Source of the DNA: Clytia hemisphaerica
Taxonomy: Eukaryota; Cnidaria; Hydrozoa; Leptothecata; Clytiidae
Assembly: GCA_902728285.1 (NCBI GenBank)
Contig: CACVBU010000738.1
Span: forward strand, 500,370-564,369
DNA: 64,000 nucleotides
Direction of reading: 5' to 3'
The notes beneath the pieces are model-generated. The model was not told where the DNA came from. It ran no database searches and was given only the letters and a program-made list of their open reading frames with translations. Of the stretch, positions 48,440 through 59,917 are shown piece after piece (within the stretch, counting starts at the first letter, position 1; every line of letters begins with the position of its first letter). The position numbers and the translations under genes were made by a program.

Positions 48440-49660
48440 CTTCTGCTGCAAATTCACCAGAACCATCAACTCTTACAGTGCATTCACCAGAACCATCAAT
48501 GCCACCATCAAACTCACCAGAACCATCAAAGCCACCATCAAATTCACCAGAACCATCAACTACATCAACACATTCAACAAAACCATCAAATCCATCATCA
48601 TATTCACCAGAACCACCAACTCCACTATCATATTCACCAGAACCATCAACTCCATCATTGCATTCACCAGAACCATCAACTCTACCATCACACTCACCAA
48701 ATCCATCAACTCCACCATTGCATTCACTAGAATTACAAACTACACAATTGTATTCACCAGAATCGCCAACTCCTGATGCACATTCACCAGAATCAACAAC
48801 ACCTGTTGCACATTCACAACAAGCATCAACTCCTGATGTACAGTTTACAGAATCACCAACTACTGCTGCATATTCACCAGAACCATCAACTTCACCATTT
48901 CATTCACCAGAACCATCAATTCCACTATTGCATTCGCCAGGATTACCAACTTCTGCTGCGCATTTACCAGAATCAGCAACTCCTGCTATACAGTTTACTG
49001 AATCACTAACTCCTGCTGCACATTTACCAGAACAATCAACTTCTGCAGCACATTCACCAGAACAATCAACCCCGATGTACATTCACGTGATCCATCAACT
49101 CCACCATCACATTCATCAGAATCACCAGCTCCACAATTGAATTGACCAGATCCATCAACACCAGCATTATATTCACCAGAACCACCAACTCCTGATGAAA
49201 ATTCACCAGAATCACCAACTCCACCATTGCATTCACAAGAACCATCAACTCCACTATCATATTCACTAGAACAATCAACTCCCGATGCACATTCACCAGA
49301 ATCATTAACTCTTGCTGCACATTCACCAGAACAATCAACTCCACCATCATATTCAGCAGAGCCACCAACTCCAACATTGCAATCACCAGATCCATCAACA
49401 CCAGCATTATATTCACCAGAACCATCAACTCCACTATCATATTCACCAGAACCACCAACTCCTACTACACATTCACCAGAACCATCAACTCTTGCTGCAC
49501 ATTCACCAGAACCACCAACTCCTGATGCATATTCACCAGAACCACCAACTACTGCTGCACATTCACCAGAACCACCAACTACTGCTGCACATTCACCAGA
49601 ATCACCAACTCCTGATGTACATTCATCAGAGTTATCAACTCCTGCTGTACATTTAGCTAT
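48440..49660 (-). repeat. 30-bp minisatellite, right arm
   Basis: About 40 units of the complement (CATTCACCAGAACCATCAAC). Long ORFs on both strands are products of the repeat. Confidence 0.9.
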
Positions 49661-50590
49661 GAGAATATCACTATGTTCACTATATGAAATGTTGCCACAG
49701 ATCGCCACGCTTTGTCCCATGTGCCCCAACAAATTCAGCCATGGGAACATCGTTGTATTCTCTATAATATGAAGTTTTGCCACAGCTCGCCACACTTCGC
49801 CCCGTGTGCCCCAACAAATACAGCTATGAGGATATCGCTGTGTTCATTATATGAAATGTTGCCACAACTCGCCAAGCTTTGCCCCATTTGCCCCAAGAAA
49901 TTCAGCTATGAGCAATCACTGTGTTCACTATATGAAATGTTGCCACAACTCGCCACGCTTTGCCCCATTTGCCCCAAGAAATTCAGCTATGAGCAATCAC
50001 TGTGTTCACTATATGAAATGTTGCCACAGTTCGCCACACTTTGCCCCATTTGCCCCAACAAATTCAGCTATGAGGATATCGCTGTGTTCACTATATGAAA
50101 TGTTGCCACAGCTCGCCACGCTTTGCCCCATTTACCCCCAAGAAATTCAGCCATTCGTATATCATTGAGTATGTTCAATGTATGAAATGTTGCCACAGCT
50201 CGCCACGCTTTGCCCCATTTACCCCCAAGAAATTCAGCCATTGGTATATCGTTGAGTATGTTCAATGTATGAAATGTTGCCACAGCTCGCCATGCTTTGC
50301 CCCATTTGCCCCAAGAAATTCAGCTATGAGGATATCGCTGTCTTCACTATATGAAATGTTGCCACAGTTCGCCACACTTTGCCCCATTTGCCCCAAGAAA
50401 TTCAGCCATTGGTATATCGTTGAGTATGTTTAATGTATCAAATGTTGCCACAGCTTGCCACGCTTTGCCCCATTTGCCCCAAGAAATTCAGCTATGAGGA
50501 TATCGCTGTGTTCACTATATGAAATGTTGCCACAGCTCGCCACGCTTTGCCCCATTTACCCCAAGAAATTCAACCATTGGTTATCACTGA
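49660..50590 (-). repeat. About 84-bp tandem repeat, right arm
   Basis: About 11 units anchored on GCCACGCTTTGCCCCATTTG. Confidence 0.9.
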
Positions 50591-50812
50591 GTTTTCTATA
50601 TCTAATGTTATACAATAACGTAACATAATCGTAGCTTGTGGAAGAGAATTATCCCATTCATTATGTTTTACTGACTGTAGTATGATAAATTTTCGTATTG
50701 AGAAGAGATTGCCGGTTTCATACATGACGATCTTCTCTTGCCGTACGTCAGTTTATTCCGTTAGACGTGAAAAGCAACGATATTTTCAGACACACATATA
50801 TCGCGACCTAGC

Positions 50813-51226
50813 CGATAAAAGAGCTCATTAGCTTTAGAGATATTTTCATTTTGAATTAAACCAATTAAAGTTGTACCTGTCATCGCTACCCTGTAACTTG
50901 TAACCTGTATTTTACAGCAACCTGATCTCACAAAGACGCTTTAAAAAGTGCTATTTACACGAAAACGAGGCCGAGGGCGGTAAAAGTAGGCTACGTCATA
51001 TCTTCCTCCATTTCGAGCGTAAAACTCCTACTCTTCGGGATACGAGCACTGCTCTTCTTTTGAATATTGAAATTCTCCGGATAAATTGCATGCGCACTAA
51101 GGTTTAAATGAAACAATAGAGAGTTTCGAAACCTAAGCCAATCAGCTGTGTTTTAAACATTCTATCATTTAAAATCTCTATTGATAAACAACATTTTGTG
51201 AAAGATGTCTATTATGTTTAAACCTA
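50813..51226. other. Non-coding stretch
   Basis: Contains CCCTGTAACTTGTAACCTG near 50,890, akin to the arms of the 43.9-46.4 kb element. No gene. Confidence 0.35.
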
Positions 51227-51660
51227 CCTTATCGGGGAAAAAAAGGTCGGAGTTTTATTTAGTCGGGATTTTTTTACGTTGGGGAAAATTTCGTTACCTA
51301 GAGGCATTTTCGTCCCTTTCCCCCGACCAAAATTTCAAATTCGTCACTTTTCCCCGACGAAGTTTACAATTTACCTAACTAAATTGTCCAAATGAAATGG
51401 CTTCCTTCACTAGCTCGAAAAAAGATCTTGTAATTCGACGTTTAAAGCACTAATTTCGGTTAATAAAGGTGTAAAAAATTTAGATTTTAATTTTGGTTGG
51501 GGTTTAACAAATTGGGTAAAAGTTTTGGTCGGGGATAAAAAAATCGGGTAAAAATTTGGTAGGGTGATAAAATATCGGGGAAATAATTCGTCGGGGAAAA
51601 ATTTCGTCACCCCTTCAAAATTTTCGTCACTTTCCCCCGACATTTTTTCCCCCGATAAGG
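51227..51660. mobile_element. 434-bp MITE at a TA site, repeat-filled
   Basis: Ends CCTTATCGGGG / CCCCGATAAGG with TA outside both. The interior is degenerate TCGGGGAAAAATTTCGTCAC units and complements. Related by TA site and CCTTA start to 36,028-36,409. Confidence 0.75.
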
Positions 51661-52375
51661 TATTGATAAACAATTCCCAGTAGGAGTTACTAGTGGCCGC
51701 CTATAGCAGTGCCTATAGACCAAGAGTAAGGCCTAAAAGCCTGGAGCTGTCTATTGTGTAGACTAGGTAAAAGTAACAATATTTATATTAAGTTTGGGAA
51801 GAGTTTACTATAAGCAATTTTTGTTAGTTGTGGCGTTATTTACGGCCCTAACTACCCGCAGGCTTTTTGCTTGATTGAACAAATTGCCGGTACCGAACTA
51901 ATATGGTCTGCTCAGTAAAGATTGCCCATTGATTGCTTCAACTAAACCTAACACAGATTTTTGTACTTGTATTTTTATTGGTTTATATATAGTAGGGGGA
52001 ATTTTGTTCGATTTTTTGGAATCGCTTGACTGTTTTGTTAGAAGCACTTGTTATACATTTTTGGAAAGCTTTTGGGGGGATTCTCTTTTGGAAAGAAAAA
52101 GCAAGATGTTCTGAGCACAGGATTATGACATATTGTATATTCAACAGTATCTGAGGGATAAGAACTAAGGAACCATCCACTTAGCTATATGTTATAAACC
52201 TTAGTCATTAGCTATTGGTGGATTAAGATATCAATGGTGTATACCTTATACCGCAAAACATTGGAGGCCAGAATGAGATGGCCATTACGAATCGTTTCAT
52301 AATTTATAGATCTTACCAATAATGAATGAACTGTTTAATCTGTTTAATTTGGTCTGTTTTATTTTTGATGTTGCT
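51661..52375. other. Non-coding stretch
   Basis: No gene or repeat boundary supported. Confidence 0.3.
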
Positions 52376-55300
52376 ACAATCTCCCTTGAAATATATTGAG
52401 ATTTTAGTGTATTTTAACGTTTTTCAGAATTTAAAGTTCGGGTGAGAATTGCTATTTTGGCACTTCCACTTTCTTCCATTGAATATTTCGATTTTAGGGG
52501 GGTTTGGTGGCTTCTAGGCTATATTCCAAGCCTCATTCGAGTAAATTTGAGCTTTTAAATCCTGAGATCCTAAGGTCCTGTTAAAACTCAGAGTTAAAAC
52601 TCTACTTTCCAACTGTAGTTTAAGCAAGGAACTTGAATAAAAAGAGAAGGAATAACATGTCGTTTGTTTTGCGGCATGGTTCTTTGAAGTATGCGTGTTT
52701 CCTCCCCAGACTCTTTTTTGCGTACCGAGTGTGAGCCGACAATAAAAAACCATTTCACAAGAACTTCAACCGACAATTAGTCCGTCTTTACAGTAGCATT
52801 GCTTCCTTAATTTCAAACCTTATCTCAAACTATGAATCGGCTAGTAATCGTCTATCCTTTAGCTAACATTTGTATAAAAAATTTCGTGTTGAACCTTTGT
52901 AAAACAGCTACAAATCGAGCTTAAATATGAGGCCTGTTATTTTTTCATGTTTTTCAGAGGTTGAACGAAAGACCTCATATCTTATTTTGTAAATTTTTTT
53001 ATGAAAACCCTGACGGATATGTTATTTGGGAAGGGTTTATCTATCAAATTTTGTAAAAATTATAATCAGGACCTGAGGATTTCCATTTTTACAAGAGTTT
53101 TTATCAGCACAAACTCTCGTTTACTCACAGAAAACAGATTTTGCTATCCTCTCTTTTGTACTCAAAACATTTGAAAAATGTTCGTTAGATCTCTCTTTGT
53201 TATTTTACACTAAACAATGAATGTTTATACAACCGACTACAAATTACGTAAATCAAACAAGATTCGGTACAAAAGATATCTTTTGAAACCACTTTTCTCT
53301 TTTGTTATCTATTTGAAAAGCTTTTTCTAGTAATGACTTAAAGACATTGGCGCGTGCCAAGATCTTTTTTAACAATACAACTACCTGCAAAATAACACGC
53401 TTGTTTTAGGGTTATATGTGCAAAACGAGAAAGTTGTTATTCCTTCTCTATTTATTCAAGTTCCTTGGTTTAAGGCGCTTAAAAATCAATTGTGGTGTTC
53501 AAAATTACACCGGGAATTCCCCTTTGTCTCAAATATTTCTTGAAGGATTGTCTGAAAAACTGAAAAATGCTGATTTCTGCTCTGCGGGGGATCCAAAATT
53601 ACCTGAAAAGCTTTAAAATTCGTCTTAAAGCATGTTTCGGACCATTTTGAAGGGTTTGCGCCTGGCCAAAATCACTTTTTTATGAAATATTTAATATTTT
53701 GCAAAGGTCCAATTTACGAAAAGTCAAAAACGTGAAAATTTCATGAAATTTTGACTTTTTTTCGAGTTTTAGCCCCTAAAATTGAAGAAAGGGGATTTTT
53801 GAGCCAGAAAAATTGCTTTAAACTTGGAATAAGAACCCCCGCTGAGCAGAATTTGGCATTTTTCAGTTTCTCAGACAATCTCCCTTGAAATATATTGAGA
53901 TTTTAGTGTATTTTAACGTTTTTCAGAATTTAAAGTTCAGGTGAGAATTGCTATTTTAGCACTTCCACTTTCTTCCATTGAATATTTCGATTTTAGGGGG
54001 GGGGTTTGGTGGCTTCTAGGCTATATTCCAAGCCTCATTCGAGCAAATTTGAGCTTTTAAATCCTGAGATCCTAAGGTCCTGTTAAAACTCAGAGTTAAA
54101 ACTCTACTTTCCAACTGTAGTTTAAGACGCTTAAAAATCAATTGTGGTGTTCAAAATTACACCGGGAATTCCCCTTTGTCTCAAATATTTCTTGAAGGAT
54201 TGTCTGAAAAACTGAAAAATGCTGATTTCTGCTCTGCGGGGGATCCAAAATTACCTGAAAAGCTCTAAAATTCGTCTTAAAGCATGTTTCGGACCATTTT
54301 GAAGGGTTTGCACCTGGCCAAAATAACTTTTTTATGAAATATTTAATATTTTGCAAAGGTCCAATTTACGAAAAGTCAAAAACGTGAAAATTTCATGAAA
54401 TTTTGACTTTTTTTCGAGTTTTAGCCCCTAAAATTGAAGAAAGGGGATTTTTGAGCCAGAAAAATTGCTTTAAACTTGGAATAAGAACCCCCGCTGAGCA
54501 GAATTTGGCATTTTTCAGTTTCTCAGACAATCTCCCTTGAAATATATTGAGATTTTAGTGTATTTTAACGTTTTTCAGAATTTAAAGTTCGGGCGAGAAT
54601 TGCTATTTTAGCACTTCCACTTTCTTCCATTGAATATTTCGATTTTAGGGGGGTTTGGTGGCTTCTAGGCTATATTCCAAACCTCATTCGAGCAAATTTG
54701 AGCTTTTAAATCCTGAGATCCTAAGGTCCTGTTAAAACTCAGAGTTAAAACTCTACTTTCCAACTGTAGTTTAAGGCGCTTAAAAATCAATTGTGGTGTT
54801 CAAAATTACACCGGGAATTCCCCTTTGTCTCAAATATTTCTTGAAGGATTGTCTGAGAAACTGAAAAATGCCAAAATCTGCTCAGCGGGGGTTCTTATTC
54901 CAAGTTTAAAGCAATTTTTCTGGCTCAAAAATCCCCTTTCTTCAATTTTAGGGGCTAAAACTCGAAAAAAAGTCAAAATTTCATGAAATTTTCACGTTTT
55001 TGACTTTTCGTAAATTGGACTTTTCAAAATATTAAATATTTCATAAAAAAGTGATTTTGGCCAGGAGCAAACCCTTCAAAATGGTCCGAAACATGCTTTA
55101 AGACGAATTTTAGAGCTTTTCAGGTAATTTTGGATCCCCCGCAGAGCAGAAATCAGCATTTTTCAGTTTTTCAGACAATCCTTCAAGAAATATTTGAGAC
55201 AAAGGGGAATTCCCGGTGTAATTTTGAACACCACAATTGATTTTTAAGCGCCTTAAACTACAGTTGGAAAGTAGAGTTTTAACTCTGAGTTTTAACAGGA

Positions 55301-55850
55301 CCTTAGGATCTCAGGATTTAAAAGCTCAAATTTGCTCGAATGAGGCTTGGAATATAGCCTAGAAGCCACCAAACCCCCCTAAAATCGAAATATTCAATGG
55401 AATAAAGTGGAAGTGCTAAAATAGCAATTCTCGCCCGAATTTTAAATTCTGAAAAACGTTAAAATACACTAAAATCTCAATATATTTCAAGGGAGATTGT
55501 TTGAGAAACTGAAAAATGCCAAATTCTGCTCAGCGGGGGTTCTTATTCCAAGTTTAAAGCAATTTTTCTGGCTCAAAAATCCCCTTTCTTCAATTTTAGG
55601 GGCTAAAACTCGAAAAAAAGTCAAAATTTCATGAAATTTTCACGTTTTTGACTTTTCGTAAATTGGACCTTTGCAAAATATTAAATATTTCATAAAAAAG
55701 TGATTTTGGCCAGGAGCAAACCCTTCAAAATGGTCCGAAACATGCTTTAAGACGAATTTTAGAGCTTTTCAGGTAATTTTGTATCCCCGCAGAGCAGAAA
55801 TCAGCATTTTTCAGTTTTTCAGACAATCTCCCTTGAAATATAAATCTTTT
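52376..55850. repeat. Alternating array of MITE families A and B, with an inversion
   Basis: A (about 328 bp, ends ACAATCTCCCTTGAAATAT and ACAATCCTTCAAGAAATAT) alternates with B (about 326 bp, ends CTGAAAAACTGAAAAATGC). Order: A (interrupted by an 843-bp MITE), B, A, B, A in one orientation at period about 655 bp, then B, A, B inverted from about 54,855, ending in a partial A near 55,848. Copies are nearly identical, so amplification is recent. Confidence 0.85.
52625..53467. mobile_element. 843-bp MITE with 7-bp target duplication
   Basis: Ends CAAGGAACTTGAATAAA and its complement, continuing AGAGAAGGAATAACA. GTTTAAG is duplicated at 52,618-52,624 and 53,468-53,474. The same site is unoccupied in the array copies near 54,120 and 54,772. 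No ORF. Confidence 0.9.
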
Positions 55851-56099
55851 TGATTTGATTGGTTGAGGGTTTGTTCTGTTATGTGATTGATCTAAATTCG
55901 TTTATTTCATCTCCATGAGATTTGATTGGAGGAATCTCTCGTTTGTTTATATGCTTTTTAAGAGAACATTTACTATAAGCACTTGTTCATTTAGTTGTCT
56001 AATGATTTTTTCATTATTTTGATATGGTTTAATAACTGTAGGAATATGATGAAGTTTAGCGTTCGGGTCATTGTTCTTAAGTACATCTATGCTTACTAT

Positions 56100-57425
56100 T
56101 TATAAGCATATCAATTGGGTGTGGTTTTTCAATTGAGTAGGAGTGCGGTGAGTGTGTTAAGCTAAAGTGTTTTTATAAGCATATTGGTGTGGTTATCGTT
56201 TATAAGCATATTATTCAGGTGTGGTTTCACAATTGAGTAGGAGTGTTAAAGCTAAAGTGTTTTTATAAGCATATTGGTATGGTTCTCGTTTGTAAGCACA
56301 TTATTCGGGTGTGGTTTCACAATTGACTAGGAGTGTGGTGAGTGTGTAAAGCTGGAGTGTTTTTATAAGCATATTGGTATGGTTCTCGTTTGTAAGCATA
56401 TTATTCGGGTGTGGTTTCACAATTGAGTAGGAGTGTTAAATCTGGAGTGTTTTTATAAGCATATTGGTGTGGTTATCGTTTATAAGCATATTATTCAGGT
56501 GTGGTTTCACAATTGAGTAGGAGTGTCAAATCTGGAGTGTTTTTATAAGCATATTGGTGTTGTTATCGTTTATAAGCATATTATTCAGGTTTGGTTTCAC
56601 AATTGAGTAGGAGTGTTAAATCTGGAGTGTTTTTATAATTATATTGGTGTGGTTATCGTTGGTAAGCATATTATTCAGATGTGGTTTCACAATTGAGTAG
56701 GAGTGTTAAATTTGGAGTGTTTTTATAAGCATATTGGTGTGGTTATCGTTTATAAGCATATTGGTGTGGTTATCGTTTGTAAGCATATTATTCAGGTGTG
56801 GTTTCACAATTGAGTAGGAGTGTTAAATCTATAGTGTTTTTATAAGCATATTGGTGTGGTTATCGTTTATAAGCATATTATTCAGGTGTGGTTTCACAAT
56901 TGAGTAAGAGTGTTGAAGCTAAAGTGTTTTTATAAGCATATTGGTGTGGTTATCGTTTATAAGCATATTATTCGGGTGTGGTTTCACAATTGAGTATGAG
57001 TGTGGTGAGTGTGTAAAGCTGGAGTGTTCTTATAAGCATATTGGGGTGGTTATCGTTTGTAAGTATATTATATGGGTGTGGTTCACAATTGCGTAGGAGT
57101 GTGGTGAGTGTGTAAAGCTAAAGTGTCTTTATAAGCATATTGGTGTGGTTATCGTTTATAAGCATATTATTCGGGTGTGGTTTCACAATTGAGTAGGAGT
57201 GTGGTGAGTGTGTAAAGCTGGAGTGTTTTTATAAGCATATTGGTATGGTTCTCGTTTATAAGCATATTAATCGGGTGTGGTTTCACAATGAGTAGGAGTG
57301 TGGTGAGTGTGTAAAGCTGGAGTGTATTTATAAGCATATTGGTATGGTTCTCGTTTGTAAGCATATTATTCGGGTGTGGTTTCACAATTGAGTGGGAGTG
57401 TGGTGAGTGTGTAAAGCTGGAGTAG
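56100..57425 (+). repeat. About 90-115 bp tandem array, about 14 units
   Basis: Units contain GTGTTTTTATAAGCATATTG, GTGTGGTTATCG and CACAATTGAGTAGGAGTG. Length differences come from an optional GGTGAGTGTGTAAAGC segment. The 104-codon minus-strand ORF at its end is repeat-derived. Confidence 0.9.
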
Positions 57426-57432
57426 GGTAGGT

Positions 57433-57759
57433 GGGTAGGGGAATCGAAATTACTCGAGATATTGAGCTTCAAAAAGCGCAAAAACTGGACAAAATAGCTG
57501 TTTCTGGCTAAAAAACACGGTTTTCAAGGGTTAAAATCTCGAGTTAGGTACAGAAATCACCTATACTTGCAATATATCTCTAATCTTAATTTTTTGAGAG
57601 CTTTCCAAAAATATACAACAGGTCTCTGTTTTCTCGAGCTAAAATTTTCATTAATTCTTAACCCTATGATTTTTGCCTGAGACCGTCATATTTGTCCGAA
57701 AATCACACCAAAGTGTCCGAAAAAAAATTGGAAACATAGAAATTTCGATTCCCCTACCC
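57433..57759. mobile_element. 327-bp inverted-end MITE
   Basis: GGGTAGGGGAATCGAAATT at the left; AATTTCGATTCCCCTACCCC at the right. Interior unique. Confidence 0.7.
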
Positions 57760-58074
57760 CTTAGCTTTCCAAAAATGTATAACAAGTGCTTCTAACAAAA
57801 CATTCGAGCGATTTTCAAGAAAGCAATTATTTCACGTGTAATGACTTTTGTAAATTCTATATATTAAGCATAAAATGAGATGAAGAGAAACTTCTTACAG
57901 TTATGAGAAGGAGTGTGTAGATGTAGTCTGGCTCTCTCGCGAACAGGTTAACAGAAAAAATGTCTCTTAGACAATCAAATATTTAAAAGATTAGTATTAT
58001 GAATTTTATCTTCCAGAATTTAATTGAAATTATTCTAAATCGAACAAGAAGATGAAGAAAGCAGCGAAGTAAAC
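57760..58074 (+). other. 5' flank of the NERD-helicase gene
   Basis: Contains TATCTTCCAG at about 58,007-58,016, a possible splice acceptor, so the 5' untranslated region may be spliced from further upstream. No firm TATA box. Confidence 0.35.
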
Positions 58075-59601
58075 ATGGCTACCCTAGAACAAGAAATAAA
58101 CAGCCTTGCATCTCGAATTATTGATCATACAAAAAGTACACCATCAACATCATTACACCAACAAATCGCGGGATCAATAGGCAACCAAAAAGCAGTATTG
58201 GCCGGTCAAATCAAACAATTCGATCTTGGTAATGGCCAAACGTTTCAAAACCCTTTTCTAGCAGCTGAAGAACTTTTGAAGAGAGAATATGGAGAAACTT
58301 TCCTGTTCGATTCAAACCGGCATGATCCAATCCTCATACCGGAAGAGTTTATGTCCAGCCAATATTCAAGAGAATGTGCAACTGCAAACTTAGATCCTAA
58401 CATAATGGGTCAGCTGAAAAAGGTACTTAATAACCTCAAGGAACAATCACCAGACAATTGGTTTACCAAAGACTTAGATCTATTTCTTCAAACTCAAAAT
58501 ACTACTGAAATCAATCAAACAGAATATGATAAATGGATCTTTAAAGCGAAAGTGATGTACCTTGTGACCCAAGAGCACGACACTCAAAAATTGAATTTGC
58601 CTTCCACGACATCTTCGCAATTCATTCCTGCGCTGGACAATATCAAACCAAAGTCACCTCTCTTGAACGTCATGTCAGGAAAGAATAAGAAGGCTAAGGT
58701 CGATAAAAGAATTGCTAAGCTACCGCCACAAGACCCAAGACTTAGTTATTGTTTCAATTTGAACCTTAATGAGTGTGGAGAAAAAACTGAGCGTTCAATC
58801 TTCGAAAAGTTAATCTCTCTTAAGAACAATGAAACCCTCCAAGATATTGTCGTTCTATCATCACCTAATTTCATGACAGAGGTTACTAGTAAAAAACACC
58901 AAGAATTTGATATGCTCATCTTTTCGTGGACACGTAAGCTCATTATTGGCGTTGAAGTCAAAAGAACATTAACGAATAACACAACAGCATTTGAACAACT
59001 CAACAAGTACCATTCAATACTCGAGAAACAACTCGGTGACCAACTCGGCCCAGGGTGGTCATTTGTCCCTATTTTATGTGTTGAAAAAAACAACACCAAA
59101 TTTTCGAATTATCCTTATTATATTGATTTAGATACTGATTTAGAAACATGGCTTTCAGACGTTTTCAATAAATTTTCAACATCTCAACCGCTCCAAACCT
59201 CTTTAGAACGACTCAAAAAGATTCTTCAAATGATCGTATTTTCAATTCACGTATCGACCAAAGACAAACCGAAACCTGTCACTACATCATATTTATTTGA
59301 CTATGTTAGGAATGCAATCGATTCACTCTCTACTGCACGTAACATAGTTTTCTACTCAAAACAACAACTCCCTGTTATAAGCAGTAAAGATCCATGCTTC
59401 AATAAAATCATATTCATGGCTGGTTTTGGGACAGGAAAGACTTTCTTATTAAGAGAGAAAGTCATGATTTTAAGTAAAGATGATTTGTATAAAGGTAGAA
59501 TATTGTATGTTGTTTGTAACGGAGAGGGATTGTTGTATCACGACCGAAAAACTGAACTCGAGCAGCAGGGGATTACTGTTGTTACTGGTAAATCGGCAAT
59601 T
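58075..59601 (+). CDS. NERD-type nuclease / SF1 helicase protein, exon 1
   Basis: 509 codons from ATG (context GTAAACATGGCT) to a GTAAGT donor at 59,602. Residues 1-220 are an unrecognised, mostly helical and polar N-terminal region. Residues about 237-340 fit a NERD nuclease-related domain of the PD-(D/E)XK fold: E239, D279 in EFDMLIF, E294 and K296 in GVEVK, then EQLNKYHSIL, where Q308 matches the usual Q. Residues 448-456 (MAGFGTGKT) are a Walker A motif opening the helicase core; the rest is in exon 2. All catalytic positions I can identify are intact. NERD domains fused to superfamily 1 helicases are known mainly from prokaryotes, where several act against foreign DNA. A nucleic-acid-cleaving, ATP-driven role is expected from the domains; the biological role is inference. 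Confidence 0.85.
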
Positions 59602-59917
59602 GTAAGTTTTTTTTCTGCACTGAAAAGCCATTAAAATGTTTTTCAACTTTTGGGATCTAGAATAGTCTCTATTGAGCGCGATAAAGGTCTCATTAAAATC
59701 AAGACCTTAAGTTCTGATTTAGAACAAGACCCAAAACGTTCTGCGCTAACGGATCGTTACCTGATACACCCAAGAGGTCTTTAAAAGACGTTTAAAACTT
59801 AGAGTGAATGATGACAAAGCATAGCAAACTCTCCTACTTAAACGTAGGTATTGCCTCGGCCGAAGAACAAGAAAAATAGAATGAGAATCTAACATGAAGT
59901 AACTTGTCTTTTTGTAG
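59602..59917 (+). other. Intron, 316 bp, phase 0
   Basis: Donor GTAAGT directly follows codon 509; the acceptor TTTTTGTAG ends at 59,917. Joining keeps the frame and places the Walker B motif 72 residues after Walker A. Reading through instead gives a stop 10 codons later. Confidence 0.85.

Larger units (their letters stand above)
46737..50812. mobile_element. 4.1 kb foldback element with two-tier tandem-repeat arms
   Basis: Ends start GCTAGGTCGCGATATATGTG and are inverted copies for about 220 bp. Each arm then has an about 84-bp tandem repeat (about 5 units left, 11 right), a 30-bp minisatellite (about 23 units left, 40 right) and a shared inner segment reaching about 48,150 and 48,340. The loop of about 190 bp is unique. 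No transposase and no clean target duplication. Architecture is like Foldback elements of flies. Confidence 0.85.

Noticed and set aside
47134..49795. ORFs of 220-316 residues with Gly-Ser-Gly-Glu-Cys or Pro-Glu-Pro-Ser repeats
   Set aside because: Open on both strands in both arms, explained by a 30-bp unit that is a multiple of three; kept only as a finding, not as genes.
56100..57425. CRISPR-like array
   Set aside because: Whole units, not just short repeats, are conserved and there are no distinct spacers; the genome is eukaryotic.
58746..59099. 117-residue ORF antisense to the NERD domain
   Set aside because: Shadow of the strongly supported plus-strand exon.
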